Both the position numbers and the translations under genes were made by a program. This document shows positions 39,123-51,603 of a stretch of 64,000 nucleotides of DNA, in pieces; positions within the stretch are counted from its first letter, which is position 1, and the number at the start of each line of letters is the position of its first letter. Below the pieces are notes generated by a model that was not told where the DNA came from, ran no database searches, and was given only the letters and a program-made list of their open reading frames with translations. Origin of the DNA: Hymenolepis diminuta (Eukaryota; Platyhelminthes; Cestoda; Cyclophyllidea; Hymenolepididae); assembly GCA_900708905.1 (NCBI GenBank), contig CAADRB010000010.1, forward strand, positions 62,001 to 126,000, written 5' to 3'.

Positions 39123-39798
39123 TAATCTATACTCCTTCTCCCCATTTGACTATCTTATGTACATGGGGACAATTTATGCGAGATTCACATGAACAGAAGG
39201 AGAAGAATAAAAGCTCCATTTTGGAACTGTAATTTCGCAGATTTGATAGACATAAGCTTGCAGAAGTAAATCGGAACATTAATCTAAGGTACACTCTTTT
39301 GAATGATTTTATTACGGAAACGGCCTTTGGAAAATGGAATAACATTATAGAGATCCTTGGTAAGATAAAATTTATAGGCTGTTTTCTCAACGATCTTTTA
39401 GTCGAAGTGGCACGAACCCTTGCAATTTAGCGAGCATCTTACCGCCATTCTGTCAAGTTATTCGAATTTCAGTATTGTTTGCTTTATATGCACCATGAGA
39501 GAGAATTTTTATTTGATCAGAATTAGTGAACCTTAATAAACATTTTAAATATTGCAGATTACTGCATCTAGGATAAATTTAAGCATATATAGACACTTAA
39601 TTTAAAAAAACCTTCAGGTCAATATTATATAAATTTTATTGATTGAAGCTATGAGATAACTATTTACTTAGTGACATTTATCAAAAAACAATGAAACATT
39701 CATTTTCAGTAACTTTATATGAACGTGAGTTTGTTTTATCTGAAAATGCTAATTAATATTCTAAACTGCTTGCCTGTTAACTTATTAGACTACTGTCA

Positions 39799-39965
39799 AT
39801 GCGCGAAATAATGCTAACGCGCACAGTTAAGCAATTAGCCAATCATCGCTTACAAACGCCACTAACCGTAAATCCGCAAACTACTTTGACCGGCAGCTTA
39901 GGCCAATCAAAATTCAGAATTTTGGCGAAGCATATAAATAGTGCGAAAGAAGTTAGTTGAGTTGT
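39799..39965 (+). promoter_or_regulatory. Proximal promoter of the Emx gene
   Basis: Several core motifs are packed just before the start codon. There is an E2F-like GCGCGAAA at 39801-39808, CCAAT at 39839-39843 and again at 39903-39907, and a second E2F-like TTTTGGCGAA around 39920-39929. A TATA box CATATAAATA follows at 39931-39940. A CAATTA homeodomain-type site lies at about 39832. The TATA position predicts transcription starting about 39,960-39,970, which leaves a very short 5' leader before ATG 39969. Confidence 0.6.
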
Positions 39966-39968
39966 ACA

Positions 39969-42876
39969 ATGGATAGCTTTTCAGTAGAGAATTTAATATC
40001 TTCATCGGAAACACACTCGAGCACCTCACAGGTCTCTAACTTACCTCAAATTTCACCAATTAGAACTCAGGCTGCATCTCCAGGTTTTGCAGAAAATTGC
40101 AAGAGAGATTTCGCAGAAATGATTCGAATGTTCACTAGTAATCAAATGGATGCATTATCAGTGCCTATGACCAATCCTCATAATTCTGGATTTATTAATC
40201 ATTTTCCACCTGTTGAACGTAATTTAAGGCCTGAAATAATTGGTCGCTATTATTCTCCAATTCCTACAGTTTTTCCATTCGGAACCCTTTTCTCTGGTGA
40301 GTTCTTCAATTTTTAATATATTTTAGTTTAAATCATGATTTTAACAAAAGATTTCAGCCCATTTTAGCCTGAAATAGATTAAATATTCTTTTCATCTATT
40401 TAATTTTAAGAGGATATGTTGCGTTACTTATAGTAATATTAAAGTAATCGTCGTCACGTTGTTGGTAAGTGTCTAGTCCTTACCTAAATTAGACACCACT
40501 CTGCATTCAAACAAACCTGCGACAATCGGATTTGTAATTATGAGGTGTCATTTTCGGTATACGACCATTGAAGAAAAATATCTTGTGTTTATTCAGACTA
40601 GCCCAGACGTACTGAGATCTCTCGCATTTGAAAAATGAGTTACTTATCATAGTTTTTAACCATTTTGTACCTGAGTAACACGGCCTATTTCACACTTCCA
40701 TCTTTGAACATGACAGAAATGTAATCGCTTCGATTATTCATGTTATGCATAAATAAATAGATAAGTAAAGAAAAAAATTATTAAAAGAAGCTTTATATTA
40801 AATTGCTTAATACGTTCATAAGTGGTGTCAAGTTTTCACTCATGTCTTGCTACTAATTAGAGAAATATGATTAATGCAATTTCGTTACCTTTACAGTGGT
40901 AGTCTAATAGTCTCCTCAGTAAGATTAACATAAAAAGATATATTTTCATTTCCGTTTTCTTTAACCTCATAATTATTGTTGATATTTCCGGAGAATGGAG
41001 TTGTGTTTGTATAAAGACCAATATTTTGAATACTTACTATTACGATAACGTCTTTTAACAATTAGCGCTTTACTTCATCTATAAAGTACTTTTGAACTCT
41101 GAGTTCGGAGAAATGAGTGAATTTTTAATAATTCATCCAGCTGTAACTTCCTTTTCTAATGACATGAACCAAGAAGACAATATTAGAACCTCATTTAATC
41201 TTGTTTAATTCTTGAGATTTAGTTTTCTGTTAGTTCTTCTGATTCTAACTCCTGTCCATGTGTTCAAGTGAGTCGGCAGTTTTCCGAACTCGTAAATTAA
41301 CCACACTCCCAGTTCAACTCCATCTTTTAAAAGTCCTTTTTTCTATCCCTTTGTCAGTTTCGCATGAGATAAAGATCATGTAGACCATCTGTGTACGCGT
41401 GTGAGCAACTAAATCTGTCTGGAAAGTTGTCGCCTTGATTCTATCGAGAGCGCGTCATCAAATTAAAAGTAAAACCATTTTATGATATGTATAGAGCCTG
41501 TGCTTATTTGAAATCGCTAAATAGGATGCTCACATCACTTTCTCCGTTTAATGAATTGATGGGAAATATGCGGGATACAATTTTTCAAACGTCCAATATC
41601 TCACTATAATAAACGTGACGCCAACCCCTAGGAAAAATTAGATCTTCCAGATTAAGATGATCATTGGTTTATATTTTCAATAATTTGTGCTGTACCNCCC
41701 CCCTTCTTCGTCTATTTGTTTTCATTAACGACCATTATTAATGCACGACATTTGTTTACAAACGGGTTTCCGAGACTATGTACATTTCGATAAACTCAGA
41801 GTTACCTCATGAAATGATGTGTCGTCGATTTTGACAAAGTAAATGTTTACCTTTTGTGATACATAAGGTACTTTTGTTTAATTTAGATGCAATTGCTCAG
41901 GGTATGCGACCCTATCGGAAGGCAAAGCGTATTCGAACTGCCTTCTCACCTACTCAGCTTCTGCGACTGGAGAGTGCTTTTGAAGTCAATCATTATGTTG
42001 TGGGTCAGGAGCGAAAACGACTTGCAGAATCACTGGATCTCACTGAAACTCAAGTATGACTCTCTCTTGCATCCACACAGTGTATATTATGTCTTTAACT
42101 GGCTGATATGGGGGAGTACCTGGTATGGCCAACTGTACGCTATAAATAGAAAATCCCATTCTAACCTTGACACATAGGCAGGACAAAAATATGATTCTTA
42201 TCAGTAACCTGAAGGAAGAGGTAGCAAATCGACCAATACTGAGAGAAATCATAGTAACTGAAATGAGGGCCAAATTATTATTATGTATTAGAATCTGCTA
42301 ATCAAGCAGTGTTCTTTTAAAAAGGTCTTCACTCAAGCATCACTATCTCGAAAGCAGTGGATCATAATCTACTAACGAGGGTAGTCTTTCGCATTAATTA
42401 TTAATGTTTAAAAATTGCCTCATGTAGAATAACTAAAAATGGTTGATTTTACATGTTTGAAATACTTGGCGAATTTCATGTTTCTCAAATTTCCATTAAA
42501 GGTTAAAGTATGGTTCCAAAACCGCCGAACAAAACACAAACGCCTGAGTACAGAAAGGGATGGGGACACTAGCCAAATTCAAGACGAGATTGGAGAGAAC
42601 GAAAGATGTGCAAATAGAACCGACTCGACCACCCCATCGCCGCCTCCATCAGTAGCTGAACAACAGAGAGAATGTTCAGAGGAGTGTTCGATCGCGACGC
42701 CGCCACTGTGCCATATTGAAGGGGATGTTCTCAATCTCTCTACTGCTTCAAGACCTCCCCCAATTACCATGTCTCCTCCCACTGTCTCACCCCCTTCCAT
42801 TGGCAATTTGATGAACAATCCAATGCTTTTGCATCTCATGCAATTCGCTCAAATGCACAGAGTGGACTCCTCATAG
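39969..42876 (+). CDS. emx: Emx/empty spiracles-class homeobox transcription factor
   Basis: Three exons, 39969-40296, 41887-42053 and 42502-42876, give 289 residues with consistent phases (1, then 0). The homeodomain spans about residues 122-181. It contains [19 protein letters not shown], then NHYVVG, then [17 protein letters not shown], with Arg5, Leu16, Phe20, Trp48, Phe49, Gln50, Asn51 and Arg53 in place. The NHYVVG...ERK signature is typical of EMX/Ems. The second intron splits the homeodomain between positions 44/45 (TETQ|VKVW), a classic site in this class. N-terminal FSVENLI matches the eh1-like FTIESLV position of vertebrate EMX. The C-terminal tail is Pro/Ser/Thr-rich, about 105 residues, and contains VLNLST, similar to a CtBP-type motif. 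It is a nuclear regulator, in other animals of anterior neural patterning. The hexapeptide-like FYPWL region of vertebrate EMX is not obvious. Confidence 0.93.
40297..41886 (+). other. Emx intron 1
   Basis: 1,590 bases with a GTGAGT donor and a TTTAATTTAG acceptor. It contains one unknown base at 41697 beside a C run. No other gene was recognised in it. Confidence 0.85.
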
Positions 42877-42979
42877 TGATTGTCAAATAATGTTGATTTG
42901 ATTTTAACCTTTTTGTGAATATTTTCAGTTTTAACTTTATGTAGTGTGTATAAAAGCTTGTTCGTAATTATTGTGTAAA

Positions 42980-42985
42980 AATAAA
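42980..42985 (+). terminator. Poly(A) signal of the Emx gene
   Basis: AATAAA about 105 bases after the stop codon at 42874-42876. Confidence 0.65.
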
Positions 42986-43811
42986 TCATTGACTCATAAA
43001 TTACTTCCATTTAGTTTGGTTCCAAATTTAGCTACCAATCCCGATCTAATAGTATAAAAATCTTTAGGACACATGCATTGACCGAGCCACACAGAGAACT
43101 ACGAACACCAGCATCTGAAAGACATGACTATTTCGATGGCTAATGTCTTGTAAAATAGAATATTTCATTCATTTGAGCAGTTCCAGTTGTCGGCCTTGTT
43201 TCATTGTCAAGCGAATTAGAAATAGCTTGTGAAATAGACATCTAATGCAATTAACATAGATCACGAGAAAGGAAATTGGCTCTAAAATTTATCTGTGACT
43301 TAGCAGCGGTAGAGATTATCAACGCATATTAAATAAAACTACTAATAATAACAATAGCAAAAGAATTTAATTTGTTTGCAGATTGTGCTGCGGTTAATAT
43401 GCATATATGTGGACTCAAATGTCACGGGTTTGTTATCAATTCCTCTTCACCCACCGAGCGGAATGCCCGACAGCGCAATTTCAGTCTAACAGATAAAGGG
43501 GGATTTGTAGGTTTTCAACCTAGAGACACACCTCTACCCGGGATATGTGTTTGAAAACACATTCCGAAACGGGGAAGGAGAAAAATTATGATTTGAACAT
43601 AAGCCCATAAAATTTCAACATTTATAGGATGAGAGAAGATGCTGCTATCACAAAAAAAAATAATAAAAGCACAATCACTATAGTACTAACTAGTATAAAT
43701 TGTTTTTAGATCCTGAATATCTTTAATGCTTTAATCCTTAATAATAACAGTAGCATAGTAGTGTAGTGCAACTCTTGGGAAATATTAATACGAAGGAGAA
43801 GATAGTTTATG
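42986..43811. other. Convergent intergenic region between Emx and the coiled-coil gene
   Basis: The region holds the 3' ends of two tail-to-tail genes. A GC-richer segment at about 43,370-43,560 contains a 60-codon plus-strand frame ending GFQPRDTPLPGICV, with no recognised domain. It may be untranslated sequence of the minus-strand gene. No clear minus-strand AATAAA was seen close to 43,812. Confidence 0.4.
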
Positions 43812-46800
43812 TTAAAGAGATCTCATCAAGGAATCCTTATGAAGTCCCTGAATATCAGGAGCGTCCAATGCCGATACGATATGCTCCAGACGATGGACAA
43901 TTTCAAAATCTGGAATTCCCAGTTCGGTACAGTCGAGGTTGAGTAAGCGAGCAACGACTTCTCTGAATTCCAATAACTAAAATGCAGAAGGGAAATACAT
44001 ACTGACATAGAATCCAGAACAGATTTGAAAATTTAGATACTTCCCACCAAACAGAATGCTAATATATATATATATATATGTATATATCGGACCTTTTGAA
44101 TAACCTACCTGAGATTCCGATCGCCGTGTATACTCCAGGTCCATCTCCAGACTTTCTATTTTTCGTTGAAGTTCGTCTACTTTCTGCTCCATTCCTGTTT
44201 CATTTTGCGACTTCTCATATCGAATAGCACGAAGTTCTTTTTCTAATTGAATGCATTTCTCTTGAAGTTGTTTGGCTTGAGTTTCTGCGGCATGAAGCAG
44301 TGCATTAGTTCCAACTGCAGCCAACTGGAGAGAAAGTAAAAAAATCGTTTTACTCAATTACGAATCCACTTGAAATTTTCTCACTTTTATGAGTTCATTG
44401 ATATTGACAAGGTTTAATGATAAGGTATTATGCGAAAACGGTTTAACAGAACCAGTTAAATAGTCTCTCTGAAGTTGTGAAAGAAGCTGCTTATACTTTA
44501 TACGTTGTCAAGAAGGCAATAAATTTGATCAAATGAATGTATATATGTCTAAATAATGAAATAGTCCCTGAGGTCGAACTCATTGTATTACATATATGAA
44601 CTGCACTTGGATATTTGTACAAAGTAAATGTATAGTGTGATCGGCTAATTTCCTATGAACACTTCAGACACGAACCCACTCAGAAACATACGGATCAGAT
44701 ACAGATAGTCAGTTATGTCCTTTAAGTCTAGAGTGACAAACCCGATTACTGCAAAAGTCAAAATTAAGTAAGATTCGCTTAGTTCCTTGACTTTATCCTC
44801 CTCGTATAGTGAGTTAGCCACTCACTCCCTTCTACGCCCTTATTAGAGTGATTTACTATTTTTCTTATTTAGATGCTTTCCCGTGATTAACAATAAGAAT
44901 TTATTATCACTTGCTAAGATTTAAAGAACAAAGAAGTCCCATCTACTATTCAAATTCAAATGAAATTTATACGTTTCAGGGCCGAAATCTTAAAATTTTG
45001 CTTTCCTCTCCCGTCAGAGCAATACATTTCACATTACTTTCTATTTATCGCCTTAATATGAACTTGAGTTAATCCTTATTTCGATCATATTGACGCTAAA
45101 ATTACGATTAATCACTGCACTCTACCTTCCAAATGGCAACAGCGTAGCTGCGGGATATCGATTATCGATTTTCACTCTTCTCTACCTGTGTTATCCGCAC
45201 GTACCAGTTTGAAGACCTGAGATACAAAAGCTCATAACTCACACCCTTATCTCCTTTCTTCGGCCCCCGTTAGTCCCTTTCTCCTGATCTATATTCCCCT
45301 TTCTCATTCACTCGAATTTCAATTGCTCTTATAAAATATTATTTAGTTGTCTGTTAGTCATTACTCGTACTCTAACACCTTGAAAAATGGTAATTCTTAG
45401 GTGCTAGCCTTGGCAGTAGCTCCCACAAGGTAATTTAATTGCAATTGAAGCACGTTACTCCAAACTTTGTTTCTAGAAAGACATTCAATTTTATAATCAA
45501 CTTCTATTTTGATAAAATATTAATAATAATTTCCCACTTGATCAAAAAATAACTAATAACATTGTTCTAAAGGAAAAGTTCAAAAACCTACAGAACTTTG
45601 ACTTGAACTTTTCATTTCACTTCTAAGCCGACTGTTTTCTGATTGCAAAGTGTAGATTTCAGCTCTTGACTGTTTTAGCTGTTTCGTGAGTTTTCGTCGA
45701 TCTCTATCCAGAGATGCAGCTGACGATAAATTCCTTCGAACTTCCTCGCCATCTAATTCAACAAGTCGTCGACGAAGAACTGTTAATTGAGTCTCCAAAG
45801 CGTCATTACGCTCACAAAGTTCTTTGTTCTTCTGCTGGAATTGAGAGAGACGTGATCGTTGATTAGCAGTCTTTTCACGTTCATTGGTAATTATCTTTTT
45901 AATATGAGCTGAAACGCGAATGTGAATTAGATAATCTTACTGATATTAATTAAGTAGAATGTTATTTTAGAAAAAATATCCACCAGATATAGCATCCATA
46001 AGGATCGGGTATTCTTTATCGTTCTCAACTTCCGCGAGTTTCAGTTTATCAACCAACGATAATATCCAATCACGATACTAAATTTTAAGAACACAGATGG
46101 TATAAATGTATCACTGCTTATAGTACTGAGTCCATAATAATTTCTTACGGTATTTATTTCATTTTGGAGGTTTCGATTGTTCAACTCCAGTTTTGAGAGA
46201 TAGCGTTCAAAGTTCTTCTTTTCATTCTCGACTGATGCTAATGAAGCAGTTCTCTTCATATACTCCTGTGTCTTGGATTTGGCATCGCTAATTTCCTATA
46301 AAATAGATTTAAAATGATCAATACCGAAAGAGCAATACGGAAACGCGAATAGTTTTGAAACGACTAGAATGTAAAACAATAGGACACAAATTCCATCAAT
46401 TCAACATACCCATCGAAGAACGTACCCGATCATTTTTATAGGAATGTTCTTTTCAAAGTACTGACTATAAAAGTAATTCTATGAATGGTAATTTTTTTAT
46501 TATGATTAATATGGGGTAAATAAATGGATAGGTTAAAAAAAACTCAAATAAAATGCGCTTTCTAACTGATTTTGTCCATCATTATAATATTTTCGTGTAT
46601 GAGTCGTCCACCCGCCTTTAAGCTGTTCATTGATTTTCTCAGTTAGTGAATACCTAATTCATCGACGTTACGGTGTTTCTTTCTTGGTTTACTAGTCTCA
46701 AGACTAATACCGTCACGGTCTCCATTTTGTGGTGTTGAAGTTTGACTTTTACTATTTTATTTAGTCCCTGTTTACTGAATCTTGCTCCTCTCTCCGACCA

Positions 46801-49800
46801 CAATTCCAGTTTATTTGTTACAAGACCACCGCTTTCTCCCTTTTCTTTCTTAATATACGTAACCATTAACCATCCTTGTAGTAATGGGGTGCGTAAACAT
46901 TGGAAGGAAAATATTCTAGCAAGTTTTCTATGTCTCAAATTGGTCATTTTCATGCTAAATTCCCTTACCAATTCATGCATTAGAAAATATTTCTTCCCAT
47001 TTATGAATCCAATAAAACTTCTTTAACATCTATTCTATTTTGTAGTTAACTGAGAATCTCAAAGTTGTTTACCTTTTGTATTTCAGTTGTGTATAATTTG
47101 ATAGTACAATAACAAAGTAGTTTAACAGTCTGAAGAAAAAATCGGCTCTTAAAATCTGCATTCTTGTGTTGTGCTGGTTGTCATTAACAACGCGTTCATA
47201 TGGGACAAACAATCGGGCGAGACTTGGGTACATATAAAGAGAAAATTCTGAGTGACCAGTTAATCCCTAATGAGTAAATGAGAAAAGGGAAAAGGAATTT
47301 TTAATATCACAAAAAAACTCCGTTTCCTAAGATCATACCATTGTTGGTTGTTAGGAGACCGGAATAGAGAGGTAAACGGGTAGTCATATTCAATGGACAG
47401 ATTAGGTGAAATTTAAAACTGGGATTACATTGAAAGAAATTTAGAATTGAGGCAGATTGTTAGATATTTGAGAAAATTTCAAATTTCAAATAAACAATAA
47501 TGGCTCCTTGAGAGCCAAAAAGATGTTATAAAGTGCATAAATATTATAACATTTTAAACTCCTATTAATGTAAGCAATTATTTTGCATTTCAGCATTTAG
47601 CTTTTTAGCATTTTTATTAATCATTACAAATTAGCTTCGATGAACTCAAGAAGCTCGATTAAATCGAAAGTAAAATTAAACATAATGTTAGTACTATCAA
47701 CACAGGTTAACAGTTATGAAATTTAATTAAATCAATTTAACATGCTCCAATCCAATCAATCACCGCCGAAATTGCCGACGCAGTAAGTTTCCTTATCAAG
47801 TATCAGGTTGCTAATTTTATTATTATTATTATTATTGAGGTAATTGCGATATTTTTAAGTGAATTAGATTGGGAAAAGGCATTTTATATTTCTCTTTAAA
47901 ATGAAAAATAGTAAATTGATTATATAGTACCACATTATTACATCATAAACCTAAATTTATTCGAAGATCATCATTTGAGATCGGATATCAGTGATGAGTA
48001 AAAATTTGAGTAACAATCAAAATTTCGAAATAAGAAGCTTAAAGAAATATTGAAAAGATTGGGATTCGATAAAGCATATTAAATCAATTTAACTGCTAAG
48101 ATGCCATAGAAAACACAGGAACCACACTAGAATTACAGCAAAGCTTACCGACTTTAGGTGTTTACATTCCTCATCGCGTTTAATTATGTAGTCTCTAGTT
48201 CGTGGGAGCAAAGACTCCAAGGATTCCTCTTCAGAATTCCTGATTTGATGACGAATGAAGTGTCTGAAATAAAATTAAAAAATTTTATTCACTACTATTT
48301 AATTTGGATTACTTTTTCAATATATTTCGGAGAGGCTTATGTAGCCCTACCGAACACTAATTTTGAGAATTGCTGATAGAATAATAGTTATCAAAACAGT
48401 TTGAATAGGTTGTACGATACAGATGATATTAATTCAATAGGACCTACGAATGAAATCAAAATGCAATATTAACTGACTATCAAAATTACATTAATTACAG
48501 AATAATTAAAAAAATACATATAGTTATGAGTGGTTGCATAATTGATAATTCTAACATAAGTAGGGATTTCTGCACTATTTTTTGCAGGGATATTAATTAG
48601 CTTAGAGAAGATTAAAATAAAAGAAGGCGAGATCGTGATAGCCAGATTCTCAGTATCTGGCCACATGATAAGCCCCCTTTGAGACACGGCCAACTGAAAA
48701 TGATTAACTACCTCTTGTCTTTAAGTGTCGTGCATTCGTATCTACCAAATAATCGTCCCTATTTAAGACGCGCTCAATCTGTCTTTGTGGGTATTTCCCA
48801 GGAGGATGAAAAGTTGAGATCAAAACAACAATGTCCTATAACAAATTGGAGAGGAAGAGTGTAAAAATATGCATATGTACGTATGATTAAGTAACCCCCT
48901 ATATATTGGTAGATATTCAGTTATTGTGACCACCAACCAAGAATTCAGTATAAATAAAATATGGGAAAGAATTCATCAACAAAAAGGAGGTAATAATTCC
49001 TTTCCTGCACTATAAATAAAATTTCATATTTATATTCAATAAATATTTTAACTGATCCGATTTTTACTCACAGAAATTCCTGTAAGGCTTTGTGCTCTGA
49101 TGTTGATATGAGGGGTTCAGAGTTACCTAATTTACTAGCTGCAACAGCTGAGGCTTCTGTGAGACGACGAAAGCGGGCCTCTCGACGTTCTGCTTCGAGA
49201 TGTGCCCTCTCTAGGGCACTGGACAATGACTTCACTTGCTCTTGTAGGTCTTGGAATGATATACACTTGTCTTTCTCTAACTGTCGTTCAGTGTCAAGAG
49301 CCTACGAAAATTGATAAAGAATAGTAGCAAAATTCCTTATACCACGAATTGTTAAATATGGTCTTATGAAATAGCATCCTTTAGTTAGATTAGCAAGAAA
49401 AATGGCACTCAGACCCGGAGACTTTCTGTATTCCTTTTAAGACATCTACGGCCTTGGCTACGTTATCATACATTCCATATACTGCACTTTGAAAATTCAT
49501 AGCAATGATGCTAAAAAATATATTCAAGCTCATAGAGTTGATGGTCAACTAACAATAGCCATATTGTTGGTGGGTCCTGAAATCATAGGCGGATAAGAAG
49601 ACCTCTAAAATAGCAACGCCAAGAAAGAAAGTGGAGATGAAAGTCAACTTCACTTCATGGGACTTATTAGACGAAACTACAGGTGCATATAGTTAAACGA
49701 AATACCAAACAACATCATTATATAGAAGAAAATTTACCAAATAAGTAGCTAAAAGTGCTTGCTCTTGTCTATTAAATAGTGATCCTTATATTAGTGAATA

Positions 49801-50501
49801 ACGTTAAATGAGTTATTCATTGTAAATGGAAATTTAAGGAAAACATTTTTTAGGTAGCAATATTAAACTGCAGCCATGTTTTTTTAAAAGAAGTCCTGCT
49901 AAATTACTACACAAAATATCTGAAACTGAGCATAATTACCAAAAAACTTGAACTATTTGTTTAGCATCATAAAGGATGAAATCAATAGAGAAAAACAAAG
50001 TCGATTTAGATGCCCAGTAGATATGCTAACTTCTTGTAAGGAGAAAGTTCGGCTCAAAAGATGCGCAGAATATCCACTAAACATTGCTGATATTAATACC
50101 GAATATTTATATCTAAGTTATTAACATATTTTCTAAAGATGCTTACTCTCTTTGCCTGCCTCATCTCTAATTCTGCAGCTTCTCGGTCCAGCTTTGATTT
50201 ATTTAATTCACCAGTAAGACGAAGAATGGTTTCTCTTGCTGCCTTTTTTTCAAATTCGAATAAGTTAGCACTTTCTGTTAAGTTAATGGTTTTCAATTTC
50301 AGTGACTCATAATCGCAGACGAGTGCCTTTATCTACAAAACAAAAACCTTTGTAAGTTGTGATGAAACATGAGATATGTAGAGGAATTAACTATCATGTT
50401 ACCTTTTGAAAACATTCGTAGATAGTTTTGCATTCAAGCATTCTCATAAGAATTCCAATGCATTCAATTCGTAATTTATTTTCACCTTTTTCAAGCCTCA
50501 T
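43812..50501 (-). CDS. Coiled-coil protein, nine exons (522 aa), possibly CCDC170-like
   Basis: The exons in transcript order are 50403-50501, 50147-50332, 49072-49301, 48149-48263, 46149-46295, 45984-46077, 45592-45908, 44109-44324 and 43812-43976. All junctions are GT-AG and phases agree throughout. The start MRLEKGENKLRIEC follows an in-frame stop two codons upstream. Most of the protein is long heptad-like coiled coil rich in Glu, Lys, Arg and Leu (for example RREARFRRLTEA, LDRDRRKLTKQLKQSRAEI, LQEKCIQLEKELRAIRYEK). A less coiled block, YRDWILSLVDKLKLAEVEND then YPILMDAI, lies at residues about 260-290. The last 54 residues look globular: FREVVARLLNLD, then PDFEIVHRLEHIV. The family is uncertain. 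A CCDC170-type centrosome/cilium protein is my best but weak guess. The gene is head-to-head with COQ8. Confidence 0.82.
44064..44088. repeat. (TA)n microsatellite in an intron
   Basis: A TATATA run with one TG interruption lies in the last intron (43977-44108) of the coiled-coil gene. Confidence 0.8.
47818..47838. repeat. (ATT)n microsatellite in an intron
   Basis: Repeated ATT units lie inside the longest intron (46296-48148) of the coiled-coil gene. A similar short ATT run occurs near 32,638-32,652. Confidence 0.75.
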
Positions 50502-51080
50502 TATTTAGCCTTAGCATGAAAACTCTCTTGTCTTAATTTTAATTTCAAAGAATCTTCGCAATTTAAGCGACCGAAGTTTTTAAAATTACAAGAGACACAT
50601 GATTTATTAAATGAATCTATTCATTTCAAAGCAGTTCAGTTAGTTAACACAACCAATGATTAAGTTTAGGCAATTAATAATAAAATATACAAAGGCAGGG
50701 AGTAAAATTACAAAGAAATTAACATAGCCTGAACTACCTAGACAGTTCAAAATTACTTAAGCATCTCAAGGCTATTGAATTGGTTCATACGAAGTTTAAA
50801 ATAGAACTGGTCTAGCTGTATATGGCCTGTTAAAGTTATACAGTGCAGAAAATACTAAAAATTATAATTTTTAACTACTTTATAAATCGGCGAAACCGTG
50901 ATAGTGACATGTTAAATATAAAGAGAATTGTAGACTGGAAACGGATCATTTTTCATGCAGAAGTAGAAATAGCCAACTATACTTATTATCACTGTGAGAG
51001 AAAAATTTTAATATAAAGATTTGTGTCCAAAAAATTAAGTGTGCATTTGTTATTATAAGGATAACATATAGTCTCTCTCC

Positions 51081-51345
51081 CTTAGCGGATATCACTCAAA
51101 TAAGCCCTTTAATATAATTTAGTAATCCCTTGAGAGGTCCAACTAGCTGCGGATAAGTGTAACTGACCTCAAGTGTAACTTGCTCATAAAATTAGGTAGG
51201 TTACGTTTAAGGTACCTGGAACACAGGAGGTATCGGAAGAAGAGTGTTAACTGAAAAATTCAGTAATTTTGAGTAAATTTAATGTCATGCCACAGGAATA
51301 TTGATCGCTGATTGGCTGGGAGGCCTCTGCATGCACCACTGTGAT
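51081..51345 (-). repeat. LTR-like repeat, copy E, between two divergent genes
   Basis: On the plus strand it runs from TTAGCGGATATCACTCAAATAAGCCC through GAGGTCCAACTAGCTGCGGATAAG to GATCGCTGATTGGCTGGGAGGCC. The first block is shared with C and D, the second with C, and the third with A and D. It may reach about 51,410. Its CCAAT box (51315-51311, minus strand) points toward the coiled-coil gene, whose start codon is at 50501. It also lies only about 200-260 bases upstream of the COQ8 start codon. Confidence 0.65.
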
Positions 51346-51603
51346 TGCTTATCTGAATGTTCTAGCGCGAACCCCTTTGGGCAGCATTAGAAACCTCGAA
51401 CACTCCTCGCCATAAGTATATTTACAAGGAAATAATTTCCTGTGTTACCTTTCTCGTGTAAGTGAAAGATAATTTAATGAGTATTAAGGTTTGTTAAAAT
51501 ATTATTTAACATCAAAAAGAGAAAGAAAGTTATTTTGATTGTTTTTATCATTAAAATTTTTTGCGTCACTTCAAGTTGCTGCATCTTGGTGGTAATTTCG
51601 TCA

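Noticed and set aside
38903..39145. Open frame crossing the N run
   Set aside because: The frame passes through 25 unknown bases, so its continuity is an artefact.
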